A stretch of DNA of 64,000 bases from Methanocorpusculum labreanum Z (GCF_000015765.1 NC_008942.1:1565921-1629920), one strand, 5' to 3'; shown: positions 1-10,183, counted from the first letter of the stretch. Notes: generated from the sequence alone by a model not told the origin. Program-made: numbers and translations.

Positions 1-77
1 GGTGCAAACTTAAATTAATTTGCTTTGTGTGTTTTGATGCAGGTCATATGCATCTTTACATCGGAGGCAGGAGGTAA

Positions 78-2513
78 ATGTCAGTGAATACGAAAAATAT
101 TATTTCAATTATACTCCTTGCAGTAATCATATTTTGCCTGTTTACCGGAACGGTATCGGCAAGATATGCAACTGCATCGGGCGAAAATGCAGGCATAAAT
201 CTAAGTGATACGGTGTATCGAGGAGAGAATAATCTGGATTTTTCAGCATTTTCAAGCGGAGGTTATACTGTTGACTACCTTCAGCATGTAACTGACGGAG
301 ATCAGATTGCCCTCATAAATCAGATCGCTTCAGTTGGACAAACACAGGCTCCGGGAACATATGGGGCATGGAATAATTCCGCTGGCAGACTCGGATATAC
401 AGTATGCACTATCGCGGAACTTAATCTTGGGAAAATTGCGGTAACGCCTTATGCAACTACCGTTACCGACTCGAATCCGAACTCGATCTCAAAAGCTGCT
501 CAAGTTGTCTTTTATATTTCCGGAAGTAATCTCCACCCGGACCAACTAAATGGAAACTGGAATGGATTCACTATCACAAATACCCAGACGGGGGTTCAGA
601 CGCAGGAGATTACAAATATCGGGGGCAGCACTCAGTCACTCAGGAATGTACCCGATCCGACCGATAAAACCAATGCGAATTATGCATTTAAACTGGTTGA
701 CCAATCCCTGATCCCTGCCGGCGACTCAACACCGGTCACGATCTCATTTAACATAGAGTTGAACGGTCTTTCAACACAAAAAACACACATTCAATACTCC
801 TTTACTGCAGTACAAAGTACGTTCAGTCTTACCGGAGCAAATATTGCTGCAGGCAACACCGGCACGGCTGTATTGACCGGCATCCCCTTTACTGCATATT
901 CTGTTGTTCTTTCTGAAACCAGAAGCGACGCACCTTATTTCAATCCTGCAGAGGGTGTAGTCATCATTGATGCTCATACAATTACCGCGACACCGGGATG
1001 GAACGGGACTATGTCCCTTCCAATAACGGTACCTGCCAATGCATCGGCCGGCAATTATCCGATAACTGCCTCGGGATCGGGTACAGTAAAAAGTGCATCA
1101 ATTACTGTTGCTGCAACCACCATTTCGCTGATATTTGATGCTCCGCCAAGTGATGCCGTATCTGGTCTCTTTGCAGAAGGCGATTACATCAAACTTTCCG
1201 GCACGGTAAAAGGTGCACTATCCAATGTTGATATTTATTTCTATATAACCGGACCAAACCTTCCTGAAAATGGTGCGAGCCTGACTGGAACACCCGTCGT
1301 TGACGGAGACCCGTCAACATTCACCATATTCACCTACAATATAGTGCTTAATTTATGGGAGGGAGGGTGGATCACCAGCGGATTCGAACCAGGAACCTAC
1401 ACGATACATGCCAATCTCCAACCCTACGGATACATAGAAAGCAGCACACCGAAGGGGAAGGGATACAGCAGTGATATTTCCCACGATTATGTGATAAGTG
1501 ACCAGAGCATTCACGCAAAATCCGACGAGACCAACAGCGGCTACTTTGCCCAGGGCGATCATGTCCGCTATAATATTTCTGCGAGAGGGAGTCCGGGAAC
1601 AAAGGGAGGTATGTATGGTGACGTCCGCTGGTACATCATTGGATCAAACTTCAGATATGCGGATATGAAATCAAAGTATCTGCTTATCGAAGACACCTCA
1701 ATGTTCGGACTTTTTGCCCCTCAGGGAACAACGAGTTTTGAATACAACCGGTCGTTTTCCTATGATCTCGGTCCGGGAACATACTATCTTATCCTCCAGC
1801 ATCCCGGTCCAAACGCTGTATTTGACGTAACGCCGGATATAACCGGAGGATCTTTCAGTGTAATTAACACAGCCTGGGGCAGCAGTGCCAATCTTGGAAC
1901 ACAGCAGTCTGATAATGCTGCATATACCTTAACAAATGCGATCTCTGATGCCAAATCTGATGATCTGTATGTTATCACGGAATTTACTATTGAAAAACCA
2001 AGGATCGAAATAACCCAATTGGGAAACACCCCCATTGGGACCACCATAACAATTCAAGGAACCACGAATTACTACACCGATGACACCTTCAGTCTGAAGA
2101 TCCAGAGACTTGATTTTGAAAATCCGGACAACAACATAGCAATGATGGTTCCAACTGAACGGGTAAAACCGTCATCTGTATCACCCTATGCAAAGTATAT
2201 GTCTCGTCCCTTCTCGTTTGGTGAAATTGATACGTCAACCTGGTTCCCGGGAACCTATGAAGCAAAAGTCACCAACATCGACACCGGCGTTACAACCGCC
2301 ATGACGTTTACCGTTGGAGGAGAATCGGAAGTTGACTCAACGGTTACCGGTGAAACATACGATCCAGCCCTAACCACCCAGCAGACACCGGAACCGGTGC
2401 AGACAAATCTGCCGGTTTCAACACCTATCCCTACCCAGACGAAATCATCCGGCTTTATTTACGTTGTCCCGGCAATTTTTGCGGGACTTATCCCCTATCT
2501 CAGGAGGAAGTGA
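78..2513 (+). CDS. S-layer-like / DUF3821-type secreted surface protein
   Basis: This 811-residue protein is probably an extracellular envelope protein. It starts with a Sec-type signal peptide (hydrophobic residues about 8-27, ending TGTVSA). A segment with a GENNLDFSAF motif follows, resembling the N-terminus of methanogen DUF3821 surface proteins, and then several beta-rich Ig-like stretches. A Thr/Pro/Gln-rich linker (about 755-790) precedes one C-terminal membrane helix and a short RRK tail, so it is likely anchored to the outer face of the membrane. The ATG follows a good GGAGGT ribosome site. The stop codon abuts the ATG of the next gene, so it probably heads the pilus-like operon. Family assignment is by recall of sequence pattern; its partner is unknown. 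Confidence 0.75.
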   Translation: MSVNTKNIISIILLAVIIFCLFTGTVSARYATASGENAGINLSDTVYRGENNLDFSAFSSGGYTVDYLQHVTDGDQIALINQIASVGQTQAPGTYGAWNNSAGRLGYTVCTIAELNLGKIAVTPYATTVTDSNPNSISKAAQVVFYISGSNLHPDQLNGNWNGFTITNTQTGVQTQEITNIGGSTQSLRNVPDPTDKTNANYAFKLVDQSLIPAGDSTPVTISFNIELNGLSTQKTHIQYSFTAVQSTFSLTGANIAAGNTGTAVLTGIPFTAYSVVLSETRSDAPYFNPAEGVVIIDAHTITATPGWNGTMSLPITVPANASAGNYPITASGSGTVKSASITVAATTISLIFDAPPSDAVSGLFAEGDYIKLSGTVKGALSNVDIYFYITGPNLPENGASLTGTPVVDGDPSTFTIFTYNIVLNLWEGGWITSGFEPGTYTIHANLQPYGYIESSTPKGKGYSSDISHDYVISDQSIHAKSDETNSGYFAQGDHVRYNISARGSPGTKGGMYGDVRWYIIGSNFRYADMKSKYLLIEDTSMFGLFAPQGTTSFEYNRSFSYDLGPGTYYLILQHPGPNAVFDVTPDITGGSFSVINTAWGSSANLGTQQSDNAAYTLTNAISDAKSDDLYVITEFTIEKPRIEITQLGNTPIGTTITIQGTTNYYTDDTFSLKIQRLDFENPDNNIAMMVPTERVKPSSVSPYAKYMSRPFSFGEIDTSTWFPGTYEAKVTNIDTGVTTAMTFTVGGESEVDSTVTGETYDPALTTQQTPEPVQTNLPVSTPIPTQTKSSGFIYVVPAIFAGLIPYLRRK

Positions 2514-4250
2514 ATGGCATCCATACAGCTTAGCAAAAAAACATTCCAGAATCTGATCATTGGAATGGGAATTGTTATATTAATAACGGTTGCCGCCATC
2601 ATATTTTTTGGAAACGGAGGATTTTCCCAATTTACACCGGAACAACACGCAGATAATCCGGAAAACATAACGGAACAGACCGGACCCTGGGGAATGAAAA
2701 CCTTTGAATGGGAGTACAACGGTAATGAAAACATCGTAACAGTGCTGGTAACCAAAGATGCATACAACATGTACAACACCGACTTCGGAGGGACAGATAT
2801 CCCGAATGATTTGAGCAACTATATCATCATCTCAGGAGACGGGGGTTGTATTGCCGATACAGCACGGCAGTTTTCCAATATTGCAGTGAATAACGCATAT
2901 GACAGCGAAGAAACGATAAATCTCGTGCTTTCATTTGTTAAGTCTCTCTCTTACCAGACGGACAGCGAAACAGGACATTCATCGAAGTATCCCCGGGCAC
3001 CGGCAGTTACCCTTGCAGATGAAACAGGTGATTCCGAAGATCTGTCTATTCTGGCATCGGCTCTTTTAGAAGAGATGGGATACGCATCGGCACTTTTGTA
3101 TTACCCGCTGAAATATGACCGCCTCACAATAATTCCGGATGCAACAGCCCTTGGACTGATTGGAACAGACCCGGAAAACGGAATGATCTACGGAGTAAAC
3201 ACGACGTATCCTAAACAGACAGTCAGTGTCAGCGCTGAAAAAACGTCCACATATCCACTATACGGAGTTACTAACGCAGTAAATCCATCCGGCAAAGATA
3301 CCGAAGGATGGTATGCAGGGAATGGAACCTGGAATATAGATAATCTGTCCGGATCACTTGGATATGCACTCTATGTTCCGTCATCCAATTCCTTCTCGGC
3401 AGAATTCACGCCTGACTTCCCAAAAAACATCGGCGCCAACGAAAAAATTACCTACACGATAGAAAATGCTTCGTGGACCGTGCCGGTAAAAACAGTTTGG
3501 ATTGCAGATACCGCCTCGAAAGGGACACCGGTCTCTGCGTATAATTCACAGACACCGGTCGTTATTCAGACCGACATACTCTGGAGCATGAACTCATGCG
3601 ACTCTTCACATAAAGACCAACTTGACCTCGGATTACTCCTTGATCTGGACCTGTCAACAGAATTTCCAACAACAGACTCAACTCTTACCGGGGGAAAATT
3701 CTGGGCGGCAGGCCATCCGGTTTACTCGCCGATCTATGTCTCGGAAATGAATGCCGACTATTACCTGGGGATCGAACAGCAGAAAAATGCACAGAAATAT
3801 CTGGAAAGCACGTGGTATCCGTCAGGCATCTCATGGGATGTCCTCTACGACAAATGGAAACTCTATGAACATTTCCTGACAGTAAAAGGAACTCCGGGAA
3901 CGTTGTATACCCCGGCAGGGACAGCAGAGCAGGTAATCGAAACACCCTGGAGAATAACCTACACTATCGACGGAATATATGATCAGAACGTTCTTGATAC
4001 GGATATGGACTATATGACGCCGTATGCCGATCTGAACATCGCAGTCTATAAAATCGGCGATGACGGCAGTATTTCATTAGTTGAAATTACCGGATGGCAG
4101 GGACACGCAAATGCCGATACATATGATACAAGCAGAATGTATCCGCCGGGACATTATGCGATAGGCATATTTTCCCGAAATGTATATGCCTCGGTTGTAA
4201 TCGAATTCTCAGGCAAAAACGAAAATACGGCATATGCGGGAGGAATCTGA
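2514..4250 (+). CDS. Membrane-anchored transglutaminase-like protein, catalytic Cys replaced by Ser
   Basis: This 578-residue protein has one N-terminal membrane helix (about 14-33) and a long extracytoplasmic region. Residues 158-200 (YPRAPAVTLADETGDSEDLS and following) match the archaeal transglutaminase-like signature, in which a Cys lies in a GDCED context and a His lies some 30 residues on. Here Ser174 replaces the Cys, and the expected His region reads YDRLTIIPDATALGLIG with no His. The fold is therefore probably kept without classical thiol catalysis. The gene starts directly after the surface-protein stop codon and overlaps the pilus ATPase start by one base. I infer a structural or binding role in surface-filament assembly. 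Confidence 0.7.
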   Translation: MASIQLSKKTFQNLIIGMGIVILITVAAIIFFGNGGFSQFTPEQHADNPENITEQTGPWGMKTFEWEYNGNENIVTVLVTKDAYNMYNTDFGGTDIPNDLSNYIIISGDGGCIADTARQFSNIAVNNAYDSEETINLVLSFVKSLSYQTDSETGHSSKYPRAPAVTLADETGDSEDLSILASALLEEMGYASALLYYPLKYDRLTIIPDATALGLIGTDPENGMIYGVNTTYPKQTVSVSAEKTSTYPLYGVTNAVNPSGKDTEGWYAGNGTWNIDNLSGSLGYALYVPSSNSFSAEFTPDFPKNIGANEKITYTIENASWTVPVKTVWIADTASKGTPVSAYNSQTPVVIQTDILWSMNSCDSSHKDQLDLGLLLDLDLSTEFPTTDSTLTGGKFWAAGHPVYSPIYVSEMNADYYLGIEQQKNAQKYLESTWYPSGISWDVLYDKWKLYEHFLTVKGTPGTLYTPAGTAEQVIETPWRITYTIDGIYDQNVLDTDMDYMTPYADLNIAVYKIGDDGSISLVEITGWQGHANADTYDTSRMYPPGHYAIGIFSRNVYASVVIEFSGKNENTAYAGGI

Positions 4251-6001
4251 TGCGTCTTCCCTCATTCAAAAAAACGGATGAAACAACTACCGTACTTTCT
4301 GTGACGAAAGATGATGAGTCCGCAGTTATCAAAGAGATCTTCTCGGAAAATATGACGAGTTCAGCAGAAAAAAACCAAGCCCCCATGAACATAAAGAAAG
4401 AGGGAAAAAAACCATCTGCACGTTTGAAGAAGACAAAAAACCACAAAAAATCTGCCGAAGCGAAAGAAACCACCTTCAGCATCAAATCTCTTCTGTCTGG
4501 AAAACCTGAACAAAAGACCGTCTTTGAAGAGCCGCCGCAGGTTCTCCACCTGCCGCCGTTTGAAACTGAATTTGAAATCCTCGACAGATACTGGCTCACC
4601 CCGCCGTATGCATATGCCAACATTTACCGTGATGAATACGACAATGTCCATTACCAGATGGTAGAGCCGAAACTCAATGAAAAAGAACTCGTTGTCTTAG
4701 AGGAAACGTTCGAACATCTCAGGAGCATGCTTGTCTACGACACGGTGCGAAAACGCGGTGAGCTTGAACTTGACCCGTACCTTCTTAGGGAAGTCATAAC
4801 CAACTTTGACCCGGACATAACGCCGGAAAGGCGCGACACGCTCATTTATTATCTCAACAGAAACTTTCTGGGATACGGCAAACTCGACCCCCTTATGCAT
4901 GATGAAAAAATCGAAGATATCACCTGTAATGGTGCAGACATTCCTATCTTCCTCTATCACAGAAGATTTGCCAACGTTGAAACCGACATTCTTTTTGACT
5001 CGACCGAACTGAACAAATACGTTTTGAAACTTGCTCAGAGAGGAGACAAACAGCTGTCCTTAACATCGCCGATCATTGATGCAGCGCTGCCGGAAGGTTC
5101 GCGTGTCCAGTTGACCTACTCTGACATCATTTCGTCCAAAGGAAGTTCCTTTACCGTCAGAAAATTCAAAGCCGAACCAATGACCCCGGCGGATCTCGTC
5201 GTCTCGAATACCTACAGCAGTGAACTCATGGCACACCTCTGGCTCGCTGTAGAAAACAGAAAAAGTATGATTATTGCCGGCGGAACGGCCAGTGGTAAAA
5301 CCTCGACGATGAATGCAGCGTCGTTTTTTATTCCGGCGGTTGCCAAAATCGTCTCAATCGAAGATACCCGGGAAATTCAGCTGCCCCATGTCAACTGGCT
5401 CCCGATGAAAACGCGTGAGAGTGCCGCAAATATTTCCGGTGTTGGAAACGTCAGTATGTTCTCCCTGTTAAAAGCTGCACTTAGACAAAGACCTGAGTAC
5501 ATCATTGTCGGAGAGGTCAGGGGCGAAGAAGCCCAGACATTATTTCAGGCAATGAACACCGGACATACAACCTACTCAACCCTGCATGCCGGAAACGTCA
5601 AAGAGGCGATTAACCGGCTCGTAAATGATCCAATTAATGTGCCCGCGGCAATGTTTGGCGCACTTAATCTTGTCGTCATTCAAAGTCTGCTCTACGGAGA
5701 AGGAAAAGGGTTCAGGCGCTGTTTATCCTTAAACGAGATCATGGTCAATGATGATACAATTGCATGGACACCCCTGTTTCAGTGGAACCACACAACGGAC
5801 CGGTTTGATAAAGTTTATACCCGTTCCGCAGTTTTCGACAGCATTGCCTATCAGAACGGCTGGACCGATGAACAGATGCAGGAGAGAATCAACAGCAAAA
5901 TACAAGCTCTCGATGAGATGGCGGCTTCGGGAAAAACCAACCCGGATGCAGTGGAAAAAGCAATAATTGAGACGATTCTGCGCGAACGAAAGCAATCCTG
6001 A
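4250..6001 (+). CDS. Type II/IV secretion system (archaeal pilus) ATPase
   Basis: This 583-residue GspE/PilT/ArlI-superfamily ATPase should power assembly of a type IV pilus-like filament on the cytoplasmic side. Residues 1-95 are Lys/Glu-rich and probably disordered. The conserved core follows, with Walker A GGTASGKTST near residue 342, an Asp box (EDTREIQLP), and a Walker B and His box (IIVGEVRGEE, then GHTTYSTLHAG) near 415-445. These match the catalytic core of archaeal secretion ATPases. Its ATG overlaps the preceding stop, and the TadC-like membrane gene follows within about 10 bases. The charged N-terminal extension may act in membrane docking. Confidence 0.93.
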   Translation: MRLPSFKKTDETTTVLSVTKDDESAVIKEIFSENMTSSAEKNQAPMNIKKEGKKPSARLKKTKNHKKSAEAKETTFSIKSLLSGKPEQKTVFEEPPQVLHLPPFETEFEILDRYWLTPPYAYANIYRDEYDNVHYQMVEPKLNEKELVVLEETFEHLRSMLVYDTVRKRGELELDPYLLREVITNFDPDITPERRDTLIYYLNRNFLGYGKLDPLMHDEKIEDITCNGADIPIFLYHRRFANVETDILFDSTELNKYVLKLAQRGDKQLSLTSPIIDAALPEGSRVQLTYSDIISSKGSSFTVRKFKAEPMTPADLVVSNTYSSELMAHLWLAVENRKSMIIAGGTASGKTSTMNAASFFIPAVAKIVSIEDTREIQLPHVNWLPMKTRESAANISGVGNVSMFSLLKAALRQRPEYIIVGEVRGEEAQTLFQAMNTGHTTYSTLHAGNVKEAINRLVNDPINVPAAMFGALNLVVIQSLLYGEGKGFRRCLSLNEIMVNDDTIAWTPLFQWNHTTDRFDKVYTRSAVFDSIAYQNGWTDEQMQERINSKIQALDEMAASGKTNPDAVEKAIIETILRERKQS

Positions 6002-6010
6002 GAGTTGAAC

Positions 6011-7816
6011 ATGAGACAGAATCCCGATATACTCGATAAAATCCTTTTCAACACAAAACTGGAAAATGCCCTGCGTTCGGCACACATTACCGTTCCTGTA
6101 GACCAGTACATGATGCTTACGATACTGGTAACCGTATTTACCGGCATTATGACTGCGCTAATTGGGGTCCTCATAACGGTTATGGGCATTACAATTCCCG
6201 TCATCTCCTTTTTGCCGGTATGGATACTGATTATCATCAGCTGTATACTTATTCCAATCGGCGTCTTCATCTGCTTTTATTATTACCCGGTTCTGGAGGC
6301 ACAGGGCAGGAAAAATAAAATCGAACAGGATCTTCCCTTTGCAATAACCTACATGCAGGCCTTGTCCTCGACAATCACCCTGTATGAGATTTTTCGAAGC
6401 GTGTATGAAGCGGCTGACCTTTACGGAGAAGTTTCACGGGAATGCGGACTCATTGTAAGAGATGTAGAGCTTTTCGGCGAAGATCTGCTGACGGCAATAG
6501 AAAACACCATCAAAATAACGCCGTCGGAAAATTTCCGTGAATTATTGAATGATCTTGCCCTTGTCTACCGGAGCGGCGGGAATATGAGGAACTTCTTCAA
6601 CTCCAAATCAGAGTCCTACCGTGAAATTGCCAGACAGCAGCTGGATGCTCTCTTACAGTTTTTGGAAATGATTGCAGAGGTCTATGTTACGGCATTTGTC
6701 GCAGGCCCGATTGCCATTATGATTATGCTTGTTGCCCAGAACCTTTCGGGTCAGAATACCATGGGAAATATTATGCCGATCATGATGGTTTTCCTGCCGC
6801 TTGGCGCAGTAATACTGATTGTGATCCTGTATATTCTCCTGCCGCCGGACAACCTTGGAATTGCCAGCAGGGAAATCAGAGACAGTGAATATGGACCAGA
6901 CCTTCTAGAATCAGGGACTAATACTGAGCCGGATGCCGAGTTCATCAAACAGATCAACGCAAGAAAAAATATCATAAAATATCTCAATATCCTAAGGCAC
7001 CCAATTAAATTTTTCATCTCGGATTATACAATCCCCGGGATCATCGGTGTGCTGCTTGCATCACTGGTCGGCGTATCCTGGATTACCGGAACCTTTGCAA
7101 AAATATTTCCGTCAATGACAATGGAAGTTCTCGTTTGCATCATCATTATCGCAGCTTCCCTTCCGCTGATGATGGCGTATGAGATCAGAAGACGCTATGT
7201 AACCAAAGTGGAAAAACAGCTTCCGGAATTCTTGCGGGAGATTGCCGATATGCGTGATATCGGCATGACACTGCAGGGAGCCATATCAATGATCTCCGGA
7301 AATAAAACCGGCGTTCTTTCATCGGAAATCAAAATCGTAACAAAGGAGTTATCATACGGGGCGCATCTTTCAAACGCTTTAGTCAGGATGGAAGAACGTA
7401 TCGGTCTTGTTTCGGTAAAAAGAGCAATTTCGTTATTAGTGAAAGCAAGTGAGGTTACAGATTACGTCAGGGAGATCTTAACGATCGCCATCTCTGATCT
7501 GGAACATTATGTAAAGATGAAAAGCAAGCGTCTGAATGTCTCGTTTGTCTATCTTGCGGTCATTTACCTCTCATTTGGAATTTATCTCTACTCGGCATAT
7601 CAGATGAACGTTGCATTTATCTCAAGTTTCACGTCTTTTGACATAACCTTCGACCTGACGTCAAACAAAACTGACATGTTTAACATCGGAATCATTCTGG
7701 CATTTTTCTCAGGAATCATGGCAGGACAGATGTCGTCAAACAGTGTTCTCTGCGGACTCAAACATTCGATTATCATGCTTATTGCAACGATCATAACATT
7801 TGTATATATTATCTAG
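6011..7816 (+). CDS. Type II secretion F / TadC-like pilus platform protein
   Basis: This protein of about 600 residues is the multi-spanning partner of the upstream ATPase. It holds two GspF-type (T2SSF) units: residues about 85-280 and 395-545 each have cytoplasmic helices followed by membrane segments, and further hydrophobic pairs lie at the N-terminus, the middle and the C-terminus. This duplicated layout is typical of archaeal ArlJ/PilC-like platform proteins. I chose ATG 6011; a TTG at 6005 in the same frame would add two residues but leaves no room for a ribosome site. The stop is followed at once by the first pilin. Confidence 0.9.
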   Translation: MRQNPDILDKILFNTKLENALRSAHITVPVDQYMMLTILVTVFTGIMTALIGVLITVMGITIPVISFLPVWILIIISCILIPIGVFICFYYYPVLEAQGRKNKIEQDLPFAITYMQALSSTITLYEIFRSVYEAADLYGEVSRECGLIVRDVELFGEDLLTAIENTIKITPSENFRELLNDLALVYRSGGNMRNFFNSKSESYREIARQQLDALLQFLEMIAEVYVTAFVAGPIAIMIMLVAQNLSGQNTMGNIMPIMMVFLPLGAVILIVILYILLPPDNLGIASREIRDSEYGPDLLESGTNTEPDAEFIKQINARKNIIKYLNILRHPIKFFISDYTIPGIIGVLLASLVGVSWITGTFAKIFPSMTMEVLVCIIIIAASLPLMMAYEIRRRYVTKVEKQLPEFLREIADMRDIGMTLQGAISMISGNKTGVLSSEIKIVTKELSYGAHLSNALVRMEERIGLVSVKRAISLLVKASEVTDYVREILTIAISDLEHYVKMKSKRLNVSFVYLAVIYLSFGIYLYSAYQMNVAFISSFTSFDITFDLTSNKTDMFNIGIILAFFSGIMAGQMSSNSVLCGLKHSIIMLIATIITFVYII

Positions 7817-7825
7817 GTGAAATCC

Positions 7826-8251
7826 ATGGAATTAACTGAAAAAGATGAGGGAATCACATCGGTCGCCGGAGAGATGCTGATTCTGGCGCTGATACTCATA
7901 CTGGTGTCCCTGTTTGCTGTGTCAGCATTTAATCTGTTGCCGGGCGAACGCGAGACGGTTGTTGATGTTTCGATGAATACATCAGCCGACACACTTTATT
8001 TCTGGCACAAAGGAGGGGACTGGGTTGAAGGAAAAGACCTTACCGCAGTTTTAACCCCGACCAACGGCGGAGAGAAAATTGTTCTTGAGAAGATTTCCCT
8101 CACCGACTGTTTTGGAAATGAGTCTTCAGTTTTTGATCTGGGTGGGTGTTATGCAGTCGACCTCTCGACAGTTCCGTCCGAAAGCTACAGTTTACGGCTG
8201 ACAACGGCAGAAAATGTCATTTATGCAAAAGACGGGTTGGTGATTTCATGA
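7826..8251 (+). CDS. Archaeal type IV pilin-like protein 1
   Basis: This 141-residue protein has a class III (type IV pilin) signal: a short charged N-terminus, then EGITSVAGEMLILALIL, whose hydrophobic helix leads into a small beta-rich domain. Proteins of this kind are cut before the hydrophobic stretch by a prepilin peptidase and polymerised by the ATPase/platform pair encoded just upstream. ATG 7826 lies six bases after AGGTGA, so it is preferred over the GTG at 7817. Its last bases overlap the start of the next pilin (ATGA). Confidence 0.82.
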   Translation: MELTEKDEGITSVAGEMLILALILILVSLFAVSAFNLLPGERETVVDVSMNTSADTLYFWHKGGDWVEGKDLTAVLTPTNGGEKIVLEKISLTDCFGNESSVFDLGGCYAVDLSTVPSESYSLRLTTAENVIYAKDGLVIS

Positions 8252-9051
8252 AAAAAACACAGGAAGAAGCGGTTTCAACGGTAATTGCTATGATGCTGAT
8301 TCTGGCAATTCTTTCAACCTGCATAGCGGTGTATACGACAACCTACGTTCCCGGACTAAAACAACAATCTGAAATTATCCACAGCGAGGATGTAAAACTC
8401 GTCTTTGACAGATTTGCATCGGATGTAGATAATATGTACAGTCTTGGAAAACCAGCGCAGTTTACCGAGACATTTGCACTTGGAGGAGGGAATATTCTTC
8501 TCTCGCCGGTAAAATCGAGTGGAACCGTTGAGGCAGAAAATTACGTAATCGGAACGCTCATAATTCCGGGAAAACCCGATTATACAATAACACAGGTGAA
8601 TCTCACATACGCTCCGTCATTTACTTCCTGGGAAAAACAGGGATATGCTTATGAAAACGGTGTTGTATGGATCACCAAAGATACCAAAAGAACACCGGCA
8701 TCCCAGACGATACTAACAATAGAAGAAGGAATCTCCAGAGAAGAAAGCATTATAGGAGATAGGATTTCCGGGAAATACATCACCATAGCAACCGACGGAA
8801 ACAACAATGCCACGGTAACGATACCAAAGATGAGCATTACTGAGAAAAACAGTATGACCGGCAGCGGGAATGCAAACATTCTGATGAATGCGTCAATTAC
8901 GCCGATTGCAGACATACAGCTTGCAGCAGGAGAATGTATCGAAATTTTCGACACAAACAGCACTTCGGTTTTCAGATATCCCGAAGTACCGAGTTCGAGT
9001 AATATGAATCTGAGCGTCAGATGGCTGAATATAACGGTGAGTGCAGAATGA
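8248..9051 (+). CDS. Archaeal type IV pilin-like protein 2 (large)
   Basis: This is the largest pilin of the locus (267 residues). It begins MKKTQEEAVSTVIAMMLILA, with the charged leader and hydrophobic helix of archaeal pilins, followed by a domain of about 235 residues that repeats short beta strands and is rich in Ser, Thr and Asn. The frame is open further upstream, to 8146, but ATG 8248 is the proper start: it overlaps the previous stop as ATGA, has GGTGAT before it, and puts the pilin leader at the N-terminus. Its size suggests a tip or minor subunit; that is inference. Confidence 0.8.
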   Translation: MKKTQEEAVSTVIAMMLILAILSTCIAVYTTTYVPGLKQQSEIIHSEDVKLVFDRFASDVDNMYSLGKPAQFTETFALGGGNILLSPVKSSGTVEAENYVIGTLIIPGKPDYTITQVNLTYAPSFTSWEKQGYAYENGVVWITKDTKRTPASQTILTIEEGISREESIIGDRISGKYITIATDGNNNATVTIPKMSITEKNSMTGSGNANILMNASITPIADIQLAAGECIEIFDTNSTSVFRYPEVPSSSNMNLSVRWLNITVSAE

Positions 9052-9530
9052 AAAATGATGGAGTTTCCCCTGTTGTCGGGATAATGCTTTTACTTTCGAT
9101 GACAATTATCGCAGCCGGCGTTCTTGCAGCATTTGCAGGAGGGATCGGGTCAGTTTCAGAACCAACACCTTCGGTAGATCTCTCAGTATCGTCATACGGC
9201 TCGGGAGACAATCTCAGACTGCTGTTTGAACAGAAAAGCGGGAATGGATTGACACCTGCCGATATAAAAATTTCATTTTTGGTGAAAAATCCAGATAAAG
9301 ATGATTATGGTGGTTCATTTATGCTTACTGAACTTACAGACGAGACGGCATGGACTGCCGGAGAGATACTCACGACGGAAAATATCACGAAAACTTCAGA
9401 TATTTTAGGAATATCAGCTGATGAGTTAAAATTAGCTGCAAATGTATCCACCCCGGTTGAGATCAAAATCTATCATCTGCCGTCTTCTACAATCATTTAT
9501 CAGTCAACTATCCTTTTGGAGGAAACATGA
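9048..9530 (+). CDS. Archaeal type IV pilin-like protein 3
   Basis: This 160-residue pilin has the textbook Pilin_N start: MKNDGVSPVVGIMLLLSMTI, with GVSPVVG before the hydrophobic helix. The remainder is a compact domain without Cys. ATG 9048 is preceded by GGTGAG and overlaps the previous stop as ATGA. An in-frame ATG at 9021 would put nine extra residues before the pilin leader, so I reject it. With GVSPVVG it is a good candidate for the main structural subunit. Confidence 0.85.
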   Translation: MKNDGVSPVVGIMLLLSMTIIAAGVLAAFAGGIGSVSEPTPSVDLSVSSYGSGDNLRLLFEQKSGNGLTPADIKISFLVKNPDKDDYGGSFMLTELTDETAWTAGEILTTENITKTSDILGISADELKLAANVSTPVEIKIYHLPSSTIIYQSTILLEET

Positions 9531-9988
9531 ATTTCAAAAAAGAGAATGGGGTCTCAGAAGTTGTGGGAGTGCTGTTAATGCTCACCGTTACGATTCTGTT
9601 GGTCAGCAGTGTTGCTATCATCATGAATAATTCAGTCGAAACTACGGAAAAGCCCATTACGGCAAATGTTGTGGCAACCGATATCGATGACGGGAATGTT
9701 ATTTTGGAACTTATTTCGGGAGACTCATTTTCTCTTGACATGATTAGTATCAAACTTGGTATTCGTGAGGAATCGGACAAATACATTATCCTTAAAGGTG
9801 ATTCTTTCGAGTCTTATACAAACAGTAGGATCATTTCTCTTGGAGACAGGTTCAAAATACTTGGTGAAAATAACGGAACTACGATTAAAATAGAGAATTT
9901 CCTTGTATCCAAAGGTAAACATCTGATGTATACAATCTACGATTCAGAGGGAAAACCGATCTCGTCAGGGGAAATATTAGTTGCCTGA
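9527..9988 (+). CDS. Archaeal type IV pilin-like protein 4
   Basis: This is the last gene of the operon (153 residues). It starts MNFKKENGVSEVVGVLLMLT, again with the pilin leader (GVSEVVG) and one N-terminal hydrophobic helix, then a domain of about 115 residues. A strong ribosome site (GGAGG) lies in the end of the previous gene and the ATG overlaps its stop. No further gene follows before the convergent tRNA, so the operon seems to end near 9990. Its paralogy to the preceding pilin is visible in the leader but not beyond it. Confidence 0.84.
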   Translation: MNFKKENGVSEVVGVLLMLTVTILLVSSVAIIMNNSVETTEKPITANVVATDIDDGNVILELISGDSFSLDMISIKLGIREESDKYIILKGDSFESYTNSRIISLGDRFKILGENNGTTIKIENFLVSKGKHLMYTIYDSEGKPISSGEILVA

Positions 9989-10183
9989 GTACAGGGGCAG
10001 CAGATACATTCCATCACGACCATCAGCAGGAACAAAATACTTTTGCCAATTTTTGATTTGAATAATTTAACTGCAAATCAGTTTTTGGCACTGATGACTG
10101 AGTGTGGAAAACTATAAATCCATTTTTTGATGATAAAGAAGAAAGAATGTAAGTATTACGTATTTTTAAAAACAAAAAAACAG

